Of a stretch of DNA of 57,761 nt, positions 8,922 through 18,659 are shown one piece after another. Under the pieces are notes generated by a model that worked only from the letters and a program-made list of their open reading frames with translations, made no database searches and had not been told where the DNA came from. Where the stretch lies: the NCBI RefSeq assembly GCF_012034385.1, contig NZ_JAAVJB010000008.1, positions 1-57,761 of the forward strand, written 5' to 3'. The stretch comes from Streptomyces spiramenti. Lineage in GTDB: Bacteria; Actinomycetota; Actinomycetes; Streptomycetales; Streptomycetaceae. The translations under genes and the position numbers were made by a program. Numbering within the stretch: position 1 is the stretch's first letter; each line of letters starts with the position of its first letter.

Positions 8922-9932
8922 TCAGCGACCCTGTTCGTACCGGCGGAGCTGCTCGGAGTCGATCATGGCGGTGTCGAAGAGGCTGGTCTCGTCGAGGGTG
9001 CCGCCCGACCGGTAGCCGGGCGGGGCGGGCTGGTGCTGCCCGTAGCCGTAGCCGGAGGCATCGGCGTAGTCGGTGGCGGACGATGCGTCGTGGGCGCCGG
9101 ACGTGCTGCCGTACGCCGGCTCGACCTGCCCCGTGTAGTGGCTCGCCTGCCCTGTCCCGGCCGTGGCGGTGTAGTCGTAGCCGGATACCGGCGCCGCCTG
9201 CTGCCCGCCGTACCCCTGGAAGTCGTCCCCATAGTCGTAGGAGGGGCGGTCGCCCGGGTGGGAGTAGTAGGTGTCGGGCTGCTCCTGGCCGTAGTTGGCC
9301 GCCGCCTGGTCGGCCCGCTCGTCGGTCTCGCCCCGGAACGAGCCGAGCTCGTCGCTGGGGCGGTGCCCCGTGAGCTTCTGGCGCCCCCGTCCGACGGCCT
9401 CCAACGTCTTGCGCAGGACGGTCTCGATGGCGCCGAACTGCGCCTCGACGTAGGCGTCCGCCTGTACGACGAGCTCAGCCGGGTCCCCTTCGCGGCCCAG
9501 CAGCTTCGTCCGGCCGCGCTCGACGGAGCCGATGGTCTTGCCGAGGACCACCTCGAAGTTGGCGAGCTTGCTGTCCACGTAGTCGTCCGCTTCCTCCCGG
9601 ACGCTCGCTGCCTCGCGCTTCGCCTCGTCCAGGATGCGGGTCGCCTCGGCCTGGGCGCGCTGCACCACCTGGGTGTTGTCGACGAGGGTGCCGCGCTCGT
9701 TGCGAGCTGCCTCGACGATCGTCTGCGCCTCCTGCCGCGCCTCCGCCACCATCTGTTCGCGGCCCCCGAGGAGCTGCTGGGCCTCGGCGAGCGAGCCGGG
9801 CAGCGCACCGCGCACCTCGTCGAGGCGGCCGAGCAGGTCACCGCGGTTGATCACGCAGGACGCCGACATCGGCATCGACTTGGCGTTCTCGACCGCGGCG
9901 ACGATCTCATCGAGTTTCTGGTGTACGTCCAC
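8922..9932 (-). CDS. DivIVA-like coiled-coil protein
   Basis: A 336-aa protein with N-terminal MDVHQKLDEIVAAVENAKSM, a long Ala/Glu/Arg-rich coiled coil over about residues 50-190, and a disordered Tyr/Gly/Ser/Gln-rich tail. The coiled part resembles the DivIVA/Wag31 scaffolds and the stalk of ATP synthase subunit b, which explains the mixed names such proteins receive. Streptomyces DivIVA itself is encoded elsewhere, so this would be a paralogue in polar growth or cell-envelope organisation; that role is inference. The tail repeats short Tyr-Gly-Tyr and Tyr-Asp-Tyr elements. It lies between coaD and yceD on the same strand. Confidence 0.82.
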   Translation of the reverse strand: MDVHQKLDEIVAAVENAKSMPMSASCVINRGDLLGRLDEVRGALPGSLAEAQQLLGGREQMVAEARQEAQTIVEAARNERGTLVDNTQVVQRAQAEATRILDEAKREAASVREEADDYVDSKLANFEVVLGKTIGSVERGRTKLLGREGDPAELVVQADAYVEAQFGAIETVLRKTLEAVGRGRQKLTGHRPSDELGSFRGETDERADQAAANYGQEQPDTYYSHPGDRPSYDYGDDFQGYGGQQAAPVSGYDYTATAGTGQASHYTGQVEPAYGSTSGAHDASSATDYADASGYGYGQHQPAPPGYRSGGTLDETSLFDTAMIDSEQLRRYEQGR

Positions 9933-10010
9933 GGCAGTGACTGTACGGCCCCTCGCGGGCCCCGCGCAGCCGAGTCGCGGCTCCCGCGGGGAAGCCGCGG
10001 CGGCCGTGGC

Positions 10011-10520
10011 TCAGTCGCGCATCAGCTTCCCGCGAAGCTCACGGAGGACCGGGGCGGGCACCAGGTGCGACACGTCGCCGCCCCAGGCTGCGACTTCCTT
10101 GACCAGCGAGGAGGAGAGGAAGCTGTAGGTGGGGTTGGTGGGGATGAACAGCGTCTCGACCCCGGAGAGTCCGTTGTTCATCTGCGCCATCTGGAGCTCG
10201 TAGTCGAAGTCGCTGACTGCGCGGAGCCCCTTGACGATGGCGGGGATGTCCCGCTCCTTGCAGTAGTCGACGAGGAGGCCGTGGAAGGACTCGACGACCA
10301 CGTTCCCGAACTCGGCCGTCACCTCCTCGATCAGGGCGATGCGCTCCTCCAGGGAGAACAGTCCCTTCTTCGAGTTGTTGATCATCACGACGACGTGCAC
10401 GGTGTCGTAGAGCTTCGAGGCCCTGCCGATGATGTCGAGATGTCCACAGGTGATCGGGTCGAAGGACCCGGGGCAGACTGCGCGGCGCAACGGTCTCTCC
10501 TCGTTCCGGCGGTCGGTCAT
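10011..10520 (-). CDS. coaD: Phosphopantetheine adenylyltransferase
   Basis: CoaD transfers AMP to 4'-phosphopantetheine, giving dephospho-CoA in coenzyme A synthesis. The nucleotidyltransferase signature PGSFDPITCGHLDIIGRA includes the T/HxGH motif, and the C-terminal TYSFLSSSLVKEVAAWGG matches the family. The 169-aa product has normal length. Its ATG at 10520 overlaps the rsmD stop as ATGA, so the two are translationally coupled, an arrangement widely conserved in bacteria. The longer upstream reading frame is noise. Confidence 0.97.
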   Translation of the reverse strand: MTDRRNEERPLRRAVCPGSFDPITCGHLDIIGRASKLYDTVHVVVMINNSKKGLFSLEERIALIEEVTAEFGNVVVESFHGLLVDYCKERDIPAIVKGLRAVSDFDYELQMAQMNNGLSGVETLFIPTNPTYSFLSSSLVKEVAAWGGDVSHLVPAPVLRELRGKLMRD

Positions 10521-11101
10521 GACAGGTCGGTGTCGTCGACGGCGGCGTGACCGTACCAGAGCGTGCCCTCGCCGTAGCGGCGGGAGCGCAGTGGTGCGAA
10601 GCCGGGCGGCCACGAGAACGGCCCCCCGCGCGTTCCGCGTTCCACGGTGACGAGTGCGTCGTCCGCGATCCAGCCGCCTGCGAGGAGTGTGACAAGGATC
10701 TCGGCGATCTCCTCGTCGGTCACGGCGTAGGGCGGGTCGAGGAACGCCAGGTCGAAGGGACGCTCCGGGGGCGCCGAGGTCGCCACCTGCTCCGCACGCC
10801 CCGTGCGGAGCTCCGCGCCCGGCATCCCCAGGCCCCGGATGTTCTCCCGGACGACGCGCGCGGCACGCTGGTCGGCCTCCACCAGCAGTGCGTGGGACGC
10901 TCCCCGTGACAGTGCCTCGAGTCCCACCGCCCCCGATCCGGCGTACAGGTCGAGGACCCGCGCGTCGGTCAGGTCACCGAAGAGCGCCTGCCAGGTGGAG
11001 AACAGACCCTCCCGGGCCCGGTCCGAGGTCGGCCTGGTGCCGCCGCCGGGGGGTACGGCGAGTCTGCGACCGCCTGCCGATCCGCCGATGACACGCGTCA
11101 T
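10517..11101 (-). CDS. rsmD: 16S rRNA (guanine966-N2)-methyltransferase RsmD
   Basis: RsmD methylates G966 of 16S rRNA using S-adenosylmethionine. The opening TRVIGGSAGGRRLAVP and TRPTSDRAREGLFS are family-typical, followed by the SAM-binding motif VLDLYAGSGAVGLEAL and the catalytic FLDPPY. The ATG at 11101 gives 194 aa. An upstream in-frame start adds 11 residues without support. The gene is coupled to coaD through an ATGA overlap and lies 214 bp after recG. Confidence 0.96.
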   Translation of the reverse strand: MTRVIGGSAGGRRLAVPPGGGTRPTSDRAREGLFSTWQALFGDLTDARVLDLYAGSGAVGLEALSRGASHALLVEADQRAARVVRENIRGLGMPGAELRTGRAEQVATSAPPERPFDLAFLDPPYAVTDEEIAEILVTLLAGGWIADDALVTVERGTRGGPFSWPPGFAPLRSRRYGEGTLWYGHAAVDDTDLS

Positions 11102-11315
11102 GGAGTCCTCACTGTGCTGATCCGGCGGGAGCACCGCGCCGGTGCCGCCGGGGCTTCGCTGGTCCCCGGGTACGGGGAGGGCCCTGCGCCCCGTACGAGG
11201 CGCTGGGCCGCCGGATCCACGCTATACGGCGCGGGGCACCGGCCGCGCCGGTGGCCCCGTGCCACCCCGGGCGGGCACCGCTCGCCGGGACCGGCGCCCG
11301 TGCCACGCGCGCCGC

Positions 11316-13595
11316 TCACCCCTTGTCCAGGTAGCTCTCGCGCTCGGGATCGAGCAGCGCGTCGAGCACCGTGCGCAGCTCCGGTTCGCCCGCGAGTTCC
11401 GGGTCGTCGGCGATGAGTTCCGTCGCGGCGGTCCGGGCCTCGGCGATCAGTTCCTCGTCCTCCACGACCGTCAGCACGCGCAGCGAGCTGCGACCGCCCG
11501 ACTGTGCCTGGCCGAGCACGTCCCCCTCCCGCCGCTGCTCCAGGTCGATGCGTGACAACTCGAAACCGTCGAGGGTCCGGGCGACCGCGTCGAGCCGGGC
11601 GCGGGCGGACGACGCCTCGTGCGCCTCGCTGACCAGCAGACAGAGGCCCGGCGCCGTGCCACGTCCGACCCGGCCCCGCAGCTGGTGGAGCTGTGAGACC
11701 CCGAAACGGTCCGCGTCCATGACGACCATCGCGGTCGCGTTGGGGACGTTGACGCCCACCTCGATGACCGTGGTCGCGACGAGCACGTCCACCTCGCCGG
11801 TGGCGAAACGACGCATGACGTCGTCCTTTGCGTCGGGCGCCATGCGGCCGTGCAGCACCTCGACGCGGAGCCCCGAGAGCGGCCCGGCGGACAGGCCGGC
11901 GGCGACGTCGAGCACGGCCAGCGGCGGGCGACGGGCGTCCCCGCCCTCCTCGGGAGGCGCCTCCTCGACGGCGGGCTCCGCGGCGTCCGCGGCGGGAGCC
12001 CGGATGCCTCGGTCCGGTCCCGTGGTCGGCTCGTCGCCGATGCGGGGGCAGACGACGTAGGCCTGGTGCCCGGCGGTGACCTCCTCACGGACGCGCGCCC
12101 AGGCACGTTCGAGGAAGTGCGGCTTGTCCGCCGCGGGCACGACGTGACTGGCGATCGGGGAGCGCCCGGCGGGAAGTTCGTCCAGGACCGAGGTCTCGAG
12201 GTCGCCGAAGACCGTCATGGCGACGGTGCGCGGGATCGGTGTGGCGGTCATCACGAGCAGGTGCGGCGGCCGGTCGGCCTTCGAACGGAGCGCGTCACGC
12301 TGCTCCACGCCGAATCGGTGCTGCTCGTCCACGACCACGAGTCCGAGGTCCTGGAAACGCACCGCGTCCTCGATGAGCGCGTGGGTCCCGATCACCACAC
12401 CGGCGTCGCCGCTGACGAGCTCGAGCAACGCGCGACGACGGGCGGACACGCCCATGGACCCGGTGAGCAGCGCGACCTTGGTGCCGTTGTCCGCCCCTCC
12501 CAGCAGGCCTCCCTCGGCCAGGTCGCCCATCATCGCCGTGATGGACCGGTGGTGCTGTTGGGCGAGCACCTCCGTCGGCGCCAACAGCGCCGCCTGGCCG
12601 CCGGCGTCGACCACGGCGAGCATGGCGCGCAGGGCGACCAGGGTCTTCCCGGAGCCGACCTCGCCCTGCAGCAACCGGTGCATGGGGTGGTCGGTGGCGA
12701 GTTCGGCGAAGATCTCGTCACTGACCCGGCGTTGCCCCGCAGTCAGGGTGAAGGGGAGCCGCGCGTCGAATGCGTCAAGGAGTCCTTGCGCACGGGGCAC
12801 CCGGGGAGTCGCCCGGAGCAGGGTGGTCGACCGTCTCCGTCGCGCCAGAGCGACCTGAAGGACGAAGGCTTCGTCCCACTTGAGCCGCTCCCGCGCCGCT
12901 TCGAGCTGCTCGTACGTGCGTGGTCGGTGGACCCCGAGGAGCGCCTCCGGCAGGGGCAGCAGTTCCTGCCGTTCGCGCAATGCCTGGGGCAGCGGGTCCC
13001 CGATCCCCTGCCAGTCGGCAGCTTCCAGCACGTCGAGCACCGTGTCGACGGCCTTGGCGATCTTCCACGACTCGATCTGTTTGCAGGCGGGGTAGAGCGG
13101 GAGGAGGCGGTCGGCGAACGCCTGGGCGGCCTGGCCCTCGTCGTCGGTCTCGTCCTGGCCCACCAGCTGGTAGGCGGGGTGGGAGAGCTGCATCTTGCGG
13201 TTGAAGACGGACGCCTTCCCCGCGAACATGCCGCGTCGGCCGGGAAGCAGCTCCCGGCGGTGGTGGTGGACCGCGCTGCCGAAGAAGACCAGCTGGAGTC
13301 TGCCGCTGCCGTCGGTCACAGTGACCTCCAGACGCCGGCCCCGGCCGTGGTTGAAGGTGTGCACCCGGGCGTCGGCGATCTCGGCGACCACCGTGACGTG
13401 CTCGTCCAGGGGCAGGTCGGCGAGCCGGGTGAGCTCACCTCGCTCGGCGTAGCGGCGGGGGAAGTGGTAGAGGAGGTCCCCGACGGTGCGGAGGTCGAGT
13501 TGGTCGGCAAGCACCTTCGCGGTGGAGCCGCCCACCGCGTCGGAGAGCGGGCTGCGGGTGGAGTACGGGGCGGTCACGGGGCTATTGCACACCAT
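11316..13595 (-). CDS. recG: ATP-dependent DNA helicase RecG
   Basis: RecG remodels stalled replication forks and Holliday junctions. The N-terminal wedge/OB domain (about 1-250) contains TVGDLLYHFPRRYAERG. The helicase motor has Walker A GEVGSGKT, motif II VVDEQHRFG, motif III TATPIPRT and C-terminal motifs TTVIEVGVNVPNA and QLHQLRGRVGRG. A roughly 40-residue Ala/Pro/Glu loop is inserted between the two motor lobes. The ATG at 13595 gives 759 aa; an in-frame GTG at 13577 is also possible, and neither has an obvious ribosome site. A 33-bp tandem repeat lies just upstream. Confidence 0.96.
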   Translation of the reverse strand: MVCNSPVTAPYSTRSPLSDAVGGSTAKVLADQLDLRTVGDLLYHFPRRYAERGELTRLADLPLDEHVTVVAEIADARVHTFNHGRGRRLEVTVTDGSGRLQLVFFGSAVHHHRRELLPGRRGMFAGKASVFNRKMQLSHPAYQLVGQDETDDEGQAAQAFADRLLPLYPACKQIESWKIAKAVDTVLDVLEAADWQGIGDPLPQALRERQELLPLPEALLGVHRPRTYEQLEAARERLKWDEAFVLQVALARRRRSTTLLRATPRVPRAQGLLDAFDARLPFTLTAGQRRVSDEIFAELATDHPMHRLLQGEVGSGKTLVALRAMLAVVDAGGQAALLAPTEVLAQQHHRSITAMMGDLAEGGLLGGADNGTKVALLTGSMGVSARRRALLELVSGDAGVVIGTHALIEDAVRFQDLGLVVVDEQHRFGVEQRDALRSKADRPPHLLVMTATPIPRTVAMTVFGDLETSVLDELPAGRSPIASHVVPAADKPHFLERAWARVREEVTAGHQAYVVCPRIGDEPTTGPDRGIRAPAADAAEPAVEEAPPEEGGDARRPPLAVLDVAAGLSAGPLSGLRVEVLHGRMAPDAKDDVMRRFATGEVDVLVATTVIEVGVNVPNATAMVVMDADRFGVSQLHQLRGRVGRGTAPGLCLLVSEAHEASSARARLDAVARTLDGFELSRIDLEQRREGDVLGQAQSGGRSSLRVLTVVEDEELIAEARTAATELIADDPELAGEPELRTVLDALLDPERESYLDKG

Positions 13596-13661
13596 GCCGG
13601 TGACATCCGGGCGGCGGTGTCACCGGAGGCCCGGCCGCGCGTGGCCGTCCCGTACGGGGCG

Positions 13662-13850
13662 GGGACGGTCGCACGGGGCGGGGCTGGGCACGACGGGACG
13701 GTCGCACGGAGCGAGGCTGGGCACGACGGGACGGTCGCACGGAGCGAGGCTGGGCACGACGGGACGGTCGCACGGAGCGAGGCTGGGCACGACGGGACGG
13801 TCGCACGGAGCGAGGCTGGGCACGACGGGGCGGTCGCACGGAGCGGGGAC
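13662..13850. repeat. Tandem 33-bp repeat upstream of recG
   Basis: Five consecutive 33-bp units start at 13662, 13695, 13728, 13761 and 13794, with a diverged partial sixth from 13827. The core reads gggacggtcgcacggagcg and then aggctgggcacgac. Units 2-5 are identical by eye, while the first has ggggcgggg in place of ggagcgagg. The array fills most of the 295 bp between the DAK-family stop and recG. Since 33 is divisible by 3 it opens long false reading frames on both strands. No spacers separate the units, so it is not a CRISPR. Confidence 0.9.
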
Positions 13851-13890
13851 CACGCACGAACAGCGAAGGCAGGAGGGATGCCCCGCCCCG

Positions 13891-15795
13891 TCACTCCACC
13901 CCGATCAGCAGCGGGGACGCCTGGTGCCCGTGAAAGACCACCGTGTCGACGGCGAGACTCGCCCGCCGGACCCGCCGCTCGATGCGGTCCGCCAGCTCGG
14001 GGGGTGCTCCCGCCCCGGGGACGAGGGTGACCAGTTCACCTCCGGCAGCGAGCATGCGTTCTACCACGGTCAGGGCGACTTCCGCGAGGTCTCGGCCAAT
14101 GACCGCGATGTCGCTGTCGATCAGCCCCAGCACGTCGCCGGCCTGACATATCCCGGCGGTGGTCCACGCCTCGCCGGTGGCCACGGAGAGTTCGCCGAAG
14201 CGCGTGGCGCCGGCCGCGGCGGTCATGGCGACGACGTCCTCGTCGAACCTGCGCCCCGGCGTGTGGACCGCGAGGGCGGCCAGCCCCTGCACGGGGCTGC
14301 GAGTGGGAAGGACCGCGACCCGTACCCCCTCCGCCCGGGCCTGTGCCGCCGCCGCCGCGGCGGCGTGCCGGAGCCTGTCGTCGTTGGGAAGCAATACGAC
14401 TTCCTGTGCGTGGGCGCGGAGGATCGCTGCTGCCAGCTCCCCGCTGCCGGGGAGTTCGTGCCCGTGGACGATCAGCGTCTGGGCACCGGCCTCGTGGCAG
14501 AGCGCCGCGAGACCCGGCCCCGGCACGAGGCCGAGGATCGCGCGGGGAGCGCGTGGTGCGGAACCCGGGGTGCGGCCACCGAGGTGGGTGATCCGGATAC
14601 GGTGCGGCCGGCCGGCCTCGACACCCACCTCGACCGCGGCGCCCGGGTCGTCGGTGTGGACGTGGACGTTCCAGAGGCCGTCGCCGCCGACGACCACGAG
14701 CGAGTCGCCCACCTTCTCCAACCGGGACCGGAGCCGGTCGAGAGCGGTCGCGTCCGTTTCGAGGAGGTAGATGACCTCATGGCTCGGGCCGACCGGTCCA
14801 CGCGAGGCCGGGAAGGCGTCCGCGGCGGTGGCCCCGACCGTTTCGTGCAGCGCTGCGCCGGTGTCGTCGCCGGTCTCCGGCGGCGCGGGGCAGAGCACCG
14901 GTGCACCGTGCGGGGCGGCACCGTGCCCCGACGGGGCCTGGACGTGGTCGTACGGGGCGCCGTGGACCTCCCCCCGTGGCGACCCGGGGGTGGCGCCGGA
15001 GGCCGGTCCCGGCTGGGCCCCGTGTCCGGGGTGCGGGCGGGCCCCGTGGGCGCCTACGCCGTCGTCCTCCTCGCCGGAACGGGCGGCCGCCGCCCCGTGC
15101 GGGGAACCGCCGGCCCGCCGCGCGGGCGTCGCGTCCCTGCCGAGGCCATGGTGCGGACGCCGATTCGGGGCCCGTCCCACCACCGCCGCGTCCAGCGCGG
15201 CGAGGATCGCCACCAGGCCCCGACCGCCGGCGTCCACGACGCCGGCCGCGGCCAGCACCTGGAGCTGGTCAGGGGTGGCGACCAGCGCGGCCTGCGCGGC
15301 GGTGTGGGCGGCGGCGGTCACGTCGGAGAGGTCGGCGAGTTCACCGGCGGCGCCCTCCGCGGCGAGGGCAGCGGCCGCGGCGACGGTCAGGATGGTGCCC
15401 TCCATGGGGCGGGCGACCGCCCGGTAGGCAGCGTCGGAGGCGGCTCGCAACGCCCGGGCGAGGTCGGCCGGCCGGACCGGGCCCTCGTTCTCGGCGAGCA
15501 CGTGCGCGATGCCGCGCAGCAGTTCCGCCAGGATGGTCCCGGAGTTGCCGTGGGCGCCGATCAGCGCTCCGTGCGCCATGGAGTGGGCCACTTCGGCGAG
15601 GGTGGGGTCGCCCCCTGCCGCCGCCTCGACAGCCTGGGTGGCGGACTCGACCGTCAGGTACAGGTTGGTGCCGGTGTCGCCGTCCGCGACCGGGTAGACG
15701 TTGATCGCGTCGATCGACTCACGTGCCTGCCCCAGGTCGTCGAGGGCGTACCGGCACCAGCGACGGATCGCCGCGGCGTCCAGCGGTCGGGGCAC
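13891..15795 (-). CDS. DAK2/DegV-like kinase-domain protein (YloV/FakA-like)
   Basis: Proteins of this type combine a Dak2 ATP-binding domain with a C-terminal DegV/FakA-like domain; in Firmicutes FakA phosphorylates fatty acids bound by FakB. The N-terminus has SIDAINVYPVADGDTGTN, whose Asp residues bind Mg-ATP, and GALIGAHGNSGTILAELLRG. About residues 225-330 are a low-complexity linker rich in His-Gly-Ala, Gly and Pro. The FakA-like part starts near EVIYLLETDA. The GTG at 15795 has a perfect AGGAGG. No fakB-like gene is seen nearby, so the substrate is unknown. Proximity to recG and rpmB is typical of Gram-positives. Confidence 0.9.
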   Translation of the reverse strand: MPRPLDAAAIRRWCRYALDDLGQARESIDAINVYPVADGDTGTNLYLTVESATQAVEAAAGGDPTLAEVAHSMAHGALIGAHGNSGTILAELLRGIAHVLAENEGPVRPADLARALRAASDAAYRAVARPMEGTILTVAAAAALAAEGAAGELADLSDVTAAAHTAAQAALVATPDQLQVLAAAGVVDAGGRGLVAILAALDAAVVGRAPNRRPHHGLGRDATPARRAGGSPHGAAAARSGEEDDGVGAHGARPHPGHGAQPGPASGATPGSPRGEVHGAPYDHVQAPSGHGAAPHGAPVLCPAPPETGDDTGAALHETVGATAADAFPASRGPVGPSHEVIYLLETDATALDRLRSRLEKVGDSLVVVGGDGLWNVHVHTDDPGAAVEVGVEAGRPHRIRITHLGGRTPGSAPRAPRAILGLVPGPGLAALCHEAGAQTLIVHGHELPGSGELAAAILRAHAQEVVLLPNDDRLRHAAAAAAAQARAEGVRVAVLPTRSPVQGLAALAVHTPGRRFDEDVVAMTAAAGATRFGELSVATGEAWTTAGICQAGDVLGLIDSDIAVIGRDLAEVALTVVERMLAAGGELVTLVPGAGAPPELADRIERRVRRASLAVDTVVFHGHQASPLLIGVE

Positions 15796-16062
15796 GTTTC
15801 GGACCTCCTGAGCGGGGAGCTGGGACGTTCGCACCCTATGTCGAGCCACGTCCGTGGCGGTGCGGAAGACCCTGCACGCCAGGCCGGTTTTCACGCCCGG
15901 GAGACTCCGGGGTATGCTGCTCCGGTTGCCTGACTTCCGTCAGGCTGACCTCCTGGCGCCGAAGCGTCGGACCCCTGGGTCCGCGCGGTCGATCACGTCG
16001 GGCCCAAGCGTACGTCTTCCGTCACCCCGCAGCGCGGGGATGACCCGTCTTTGGAGTGACCC

Positions 16063-16248
16063 GTGGCTGCCAACTGCGATGTCTGCGGCAAGGGGCCGGG
16101 CTTCGGCAACAGCATTTCCCACTCGCACCGCCGCACCCCCCGCCGTTGGAACCCCAACATTCAGCGGGTGCGTGCGAAGGTGAACGGGACGCCGAAGCGC
16201 CTCAACGCCTGCACCTCGTGCATCAAGGCCGGCAAGGTCACGCGCTGA
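16063..16248 (+). CDS. rpmB: 50S ribosomal protein L28
   Basis: A 61-aa basic large-subunit protein beginning with GTG ([21 protein letters not shown]) after a GGAG site. Two CxxC pairs (CDVC and CTSC) are both present, so this is the zinc-binding copy. It is transcribed away from the DAK-family gene. The upstream 267 bp are shared by the two divergent genes and include the short inverted repeat CCTGACttccGTCAGG near 15930-15945. Confidence 0.97.
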   Translation: MAANCDVCGKGPGFGNSISHSHRRTPRRWNPNIQRVRAKVNGTPKRLNACTSCIKAGKVTR

Positions 16249-16302
16249 CCCGGTGATTCTCCGCTGCGGCGGGGAACGGGTCCGGCGCAGCCTGCGGCTG
16301 TC

Positions 16303-16331
16303 AGGCCGGTCCGCCTCTGGCGGGCCGGCCT
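16303..16331 (+). terminator. Terminator after rpmB
   Basis: The arms AGGCCGGTCCGCC and GGCGGGCCGGCCT form a 13-bp stem with one G-U type pair and a TCT loop, followed by TT. It lies about 55 bp after the rpmB stop and fits an intrinsic terminator of the GC-rich, short-U kind usual in this group. Confidence 0.75.
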
Positions 16332-16714
16332 TTCGTATGCCCTCGAACAGGCGGCGACGCCCGAGCGCGGGCGCTCCACCCGGCGCCTGGACTTCGGATG
16401 CCGGACGCAGGGTGGCGGCGGGGGCCGGCGCGACGGACGGCGCGACGGGGCAGGAGCGCGGCCGATCGCCCCGTCGGCCTGTGTGGTCGCCCTGTCGTCC
16501 GCGTGAACGCGCGGTCGGCCGGTGGCCCGCAGGAGCCGGCCGTCGAAGCCCGGTGGTCGGGACGGCCTGGACGGTGTGCCTTCCGGCTGCGGACGGCGCC
16601 GCGCGGCCCCGTCCCACCGGCCCCCGAGCGGGGCGGCGCACCTCCGGGACGCGGAACGGCGGCCTCGGGCCGACCGGACTCTCCGAAGACTCCGTCGGTC
16701 CGTAGCAACCCGCG
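16332..16714. other. Intergenic stretch without a recognised gene
   Basis: This 383-bp gap between the rpmB terminator and the thiD stop separates convergent genes. All reading frames give Arg/Gly/Pro-rich text without family resemblance. I see no promoter, repeat or RNA gene in it. Confidence 0.55.
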
Positions 16715-17542
16715 TCAGCCGGGCCCGTTCGTCCCGCCGTCCGCGCGGCGGGTGAGGTGGCCGTGGTCGACGGGGCCGATCCCGCCGCCGAGGGCGAATC
16801 CGGCGGCGATCGCGCCCGTGACGTACTCTTTCGCCCGTGCGACGGCCTCCGGCACCGTGCTGCCGGTGGCCAGACCGGCGGCGATGGCGGAGGCCAGCGT
16901 GCAGCCCGTGCCGTGGGTGTGACGGTTGTCGAGCCGGGGCGCACGGAGCCAGTGTTCGGCGCTGCCGTCCGTCAGCAGGTCCACGGCGTCGCCGGGCAGG
17001 TGCCCGCCCTTGATCAGCGCCCAGCGCGGGCCGAGCGCGAGAACGGCCGCAGCCGCCGCGCGGAGCCCTTCCTCGTCGGCCACCGCGATACCGGTGAGTT
17101 GGGTGACCTCGTCGAGGTTGGGCGTGGCGACCGTCGCCACCGGAAGCAGAAGGTGACGGACTGCATCCAGGGCGTCATGGGCGAGGAGCGCGTCGCCGTG
17201 CTTGGAGACCCCTACAGGGTCCACGACCACCGGGACGTCGACGGACGCCAGGAGGTCCGCGACGGTCTCGACGAGTTCCGCCGACGCGAGCATCCCGGTC
17301 TTCACCGCCTGGGCCCCGATGTCGTCCACGACCGCCCGGAACTGTGCCACCACGGCTGTCGCGGGGAGGGGCCAGGCGCCTTGGACGCCCAGCGAGTTCT
17401 GGGCCGTGACCGCGGTGATGACGCTCATGCCGTGGGTGCCGAGCGCGAGCATGGTCTTGAGGTCGGCCTGGATTCCCGCGCCTCCGCCGGAGTCGGACCC
17501 TGCGACGGTGAGGACACGGGGCGGAGCGGGGCGGCCCGGCAT
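16715..17542 (-). CDS. thiD: Hydroxymethylpyrimidine/phosphomethylpyrimidine kinase
   Basis: ThiD phosphorylates HMP and HMP-phosphate to HMP-PP for thiamine synthesis. The ribokinase-fold protein (275 aa) begins [21 protein letters not shown], the substrate-binding motif, and has the phosphate-binding [16 protein letters not shown] near 210. Length and motifs are standard. The ATG at 17542 shares one base with the thiL stop (TGATG), so the two are coupled and presumably serve thiamine diphosphate formation together. Confidence 0.96.
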   Translation of the reverse strand: MPGRPAPPRVLTVAGSDSGGGAGIQADLKTMLALGTHGMSVITAVTAQNSLGVQGAWPLPATAVVAQFRAVVDDIGAQAVKTGMLASAELVETVADLLASVDVPVVVDPVGVSKHGDALLAHDALDAVRHLLLPVATVATPNLDEVTQLTGIAVADEEGLRAAAAAVLALGPRWALIKGGHLPGDAVDLLTDGSAEHWLRAPRLDNRHTHGTGCTLASAIAAGLATGSTVPEAVARAKEYVTGAIAAGFALGGGIGPVDHGHLTRRADGGTNGPG

Positions 17543-18528
17543 CAGGCCCCGTCCACGGCGACGGGGCTGTCGGCGTCACCGAAGTGGTCCCAGCCCCCGG
17601 CGGCGTCCCACGGGGCGTCGTCCACGGTGACACGGGGCAGCGCGGACGGGTGCCTCACCTCGCCGATGCGCCGCCAGCGCGCGGGCAGTTTCGTCTCGGG
17701 CGGGAAGCTGGCCACCAGCGCGTGGTCCTCGCCCCCGGTCAGGACCCACTGCAGCGGGTCCACCCCGACCGCGCTGCCGATGTCACTCATCTGTGCGGGG
17801 ACGTCGAGGTCCCCGGAACGGATGTTGATCCGTACCTTGCTGGCCTGGGCGATGTGGCCGAGGTCGGCGAGCAGACCGTCGCTGACGTCGGTCATGGCGG
17901 TGGCACCGAGCTCGGCGGCGAGCGGGCCGGCGGGGTAGGGCGGCTCGGGCCGGCGATGGGCCTCCACGAAGGCACGCGGGGAGCGGAAGCCGCGGGAGAG
18001 CACCGCGTTCCCGGCAGCCGACCAGCCGAGCCATCCTGTCACGGCCACGACGTCACCGGGGCGTGCTCCGGACCGGGTGACGGGCTCCCTGCTGCGAAGG
18101 TCGCCCAGGGCCGTGATCGACACGGTGATGAGGTCGCCGCGGACGACGTCCCCGCCTGCGACACCGGCCCCTGCGACGCCGCACTCGTCGCGAATGCCGT
18201 CCATGAGCTCGATCGGCCAGGTGGCGGCCAGGTCTGCGGGGACCACCAGCCCCAGGAGCACCGCGGTCGGCACGGCACCCATGGCCGCGATGTCCGCCAG
18301 GTTCTGCGCGGCAGCCTTGCGGCCGACGTCGTAGGCGGTGGACCAGTCGCGGCGGAAGTGCCGACCCTCGAGGAGGATGTCGGTGGTCGCGACGACGCGG
18401 CGGTCGGGGGCCGCCACGACCGCCGCGTCGTCGCCGGGGCCGAGTCGCACGGCCGGCGCGGTGGTGATCCGGGAGGTCAGTTCCCTGATCAGACCGAACT
18501 CCCCGAGTTCGCCCACGGTGCCCCTCAC
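17542..18528 (-). CDS. thiL: Thiamine-monophosphate kinase
   Basis: ThiL converts thiamine phosphate to the cofactor thiamine diphosphate. The 328-aa PurM/AIR-synthase-fold protein shows [36 protein letters not shown] and [11 protein letters not shown], which bind Mg-ATP and substrate. It is the first gene of a two-gene thiL-thiD unit. In the S. coelicolor region I recall, the same pair sits between rpmB and the Lrp-like gene. Confidence 0.97.
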   Translation of the reverse strand: MRGTVGELGEFGLIRELTSRITTAPAVRLGPGDDAAVVAAPDRRVVATTDILLEGRHFRRDWSTAYDVGRKAAAQNLADIAAMGAVPTAVLLGLVVPADLAATWPIELMDGIRDECGVAGAGVAGGDVVRGDLITVSITALGDLRSREPVTRSGARPGDVVAVTGWLGWSAAGNAVLSRGFRSPRAFVEAHRRPEPPYPAGPLAAELGATAMTDVSDGLLADLGHIAQASKVRINIRSGDLDVPAQMSDIGSAVGVDPLQWVLTGGEDHALVASFPPETKLPARWRRIGEVRHPSALPRVTVDDAPWDAAGGWDHFGDADSPVAVDGA

Positions 18529-18659
18529 TCAGCTCTCCTCATGTCGTGTCCCGCGAACGCGCGTCAACCCGCTGCGATCGGCGTCCGGTCCTGTCCCGGC
18601 GGCAGGGGGTGACGCGCTACGGTAGCGCCCCCGTTCCTCGAAGCCGCCCAGGAGGACCC

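Noticed and set aside
13582-13894. Repeat-protein ORFs and CRISPR-like array at the 33-bp repeat
   Set aside because: Every frame is open because 33 is a multiple of 3, and units are contiguous with no spacers, so neither a protein nor a CRISPR is supported.
15925-15950. Terminator between DAK-family gene and rpmB
   Set aside because: CCTGAC-ttcc-GTCAGG is short and lies upstream of both divergent genes; more likely an operator or chance dyad.
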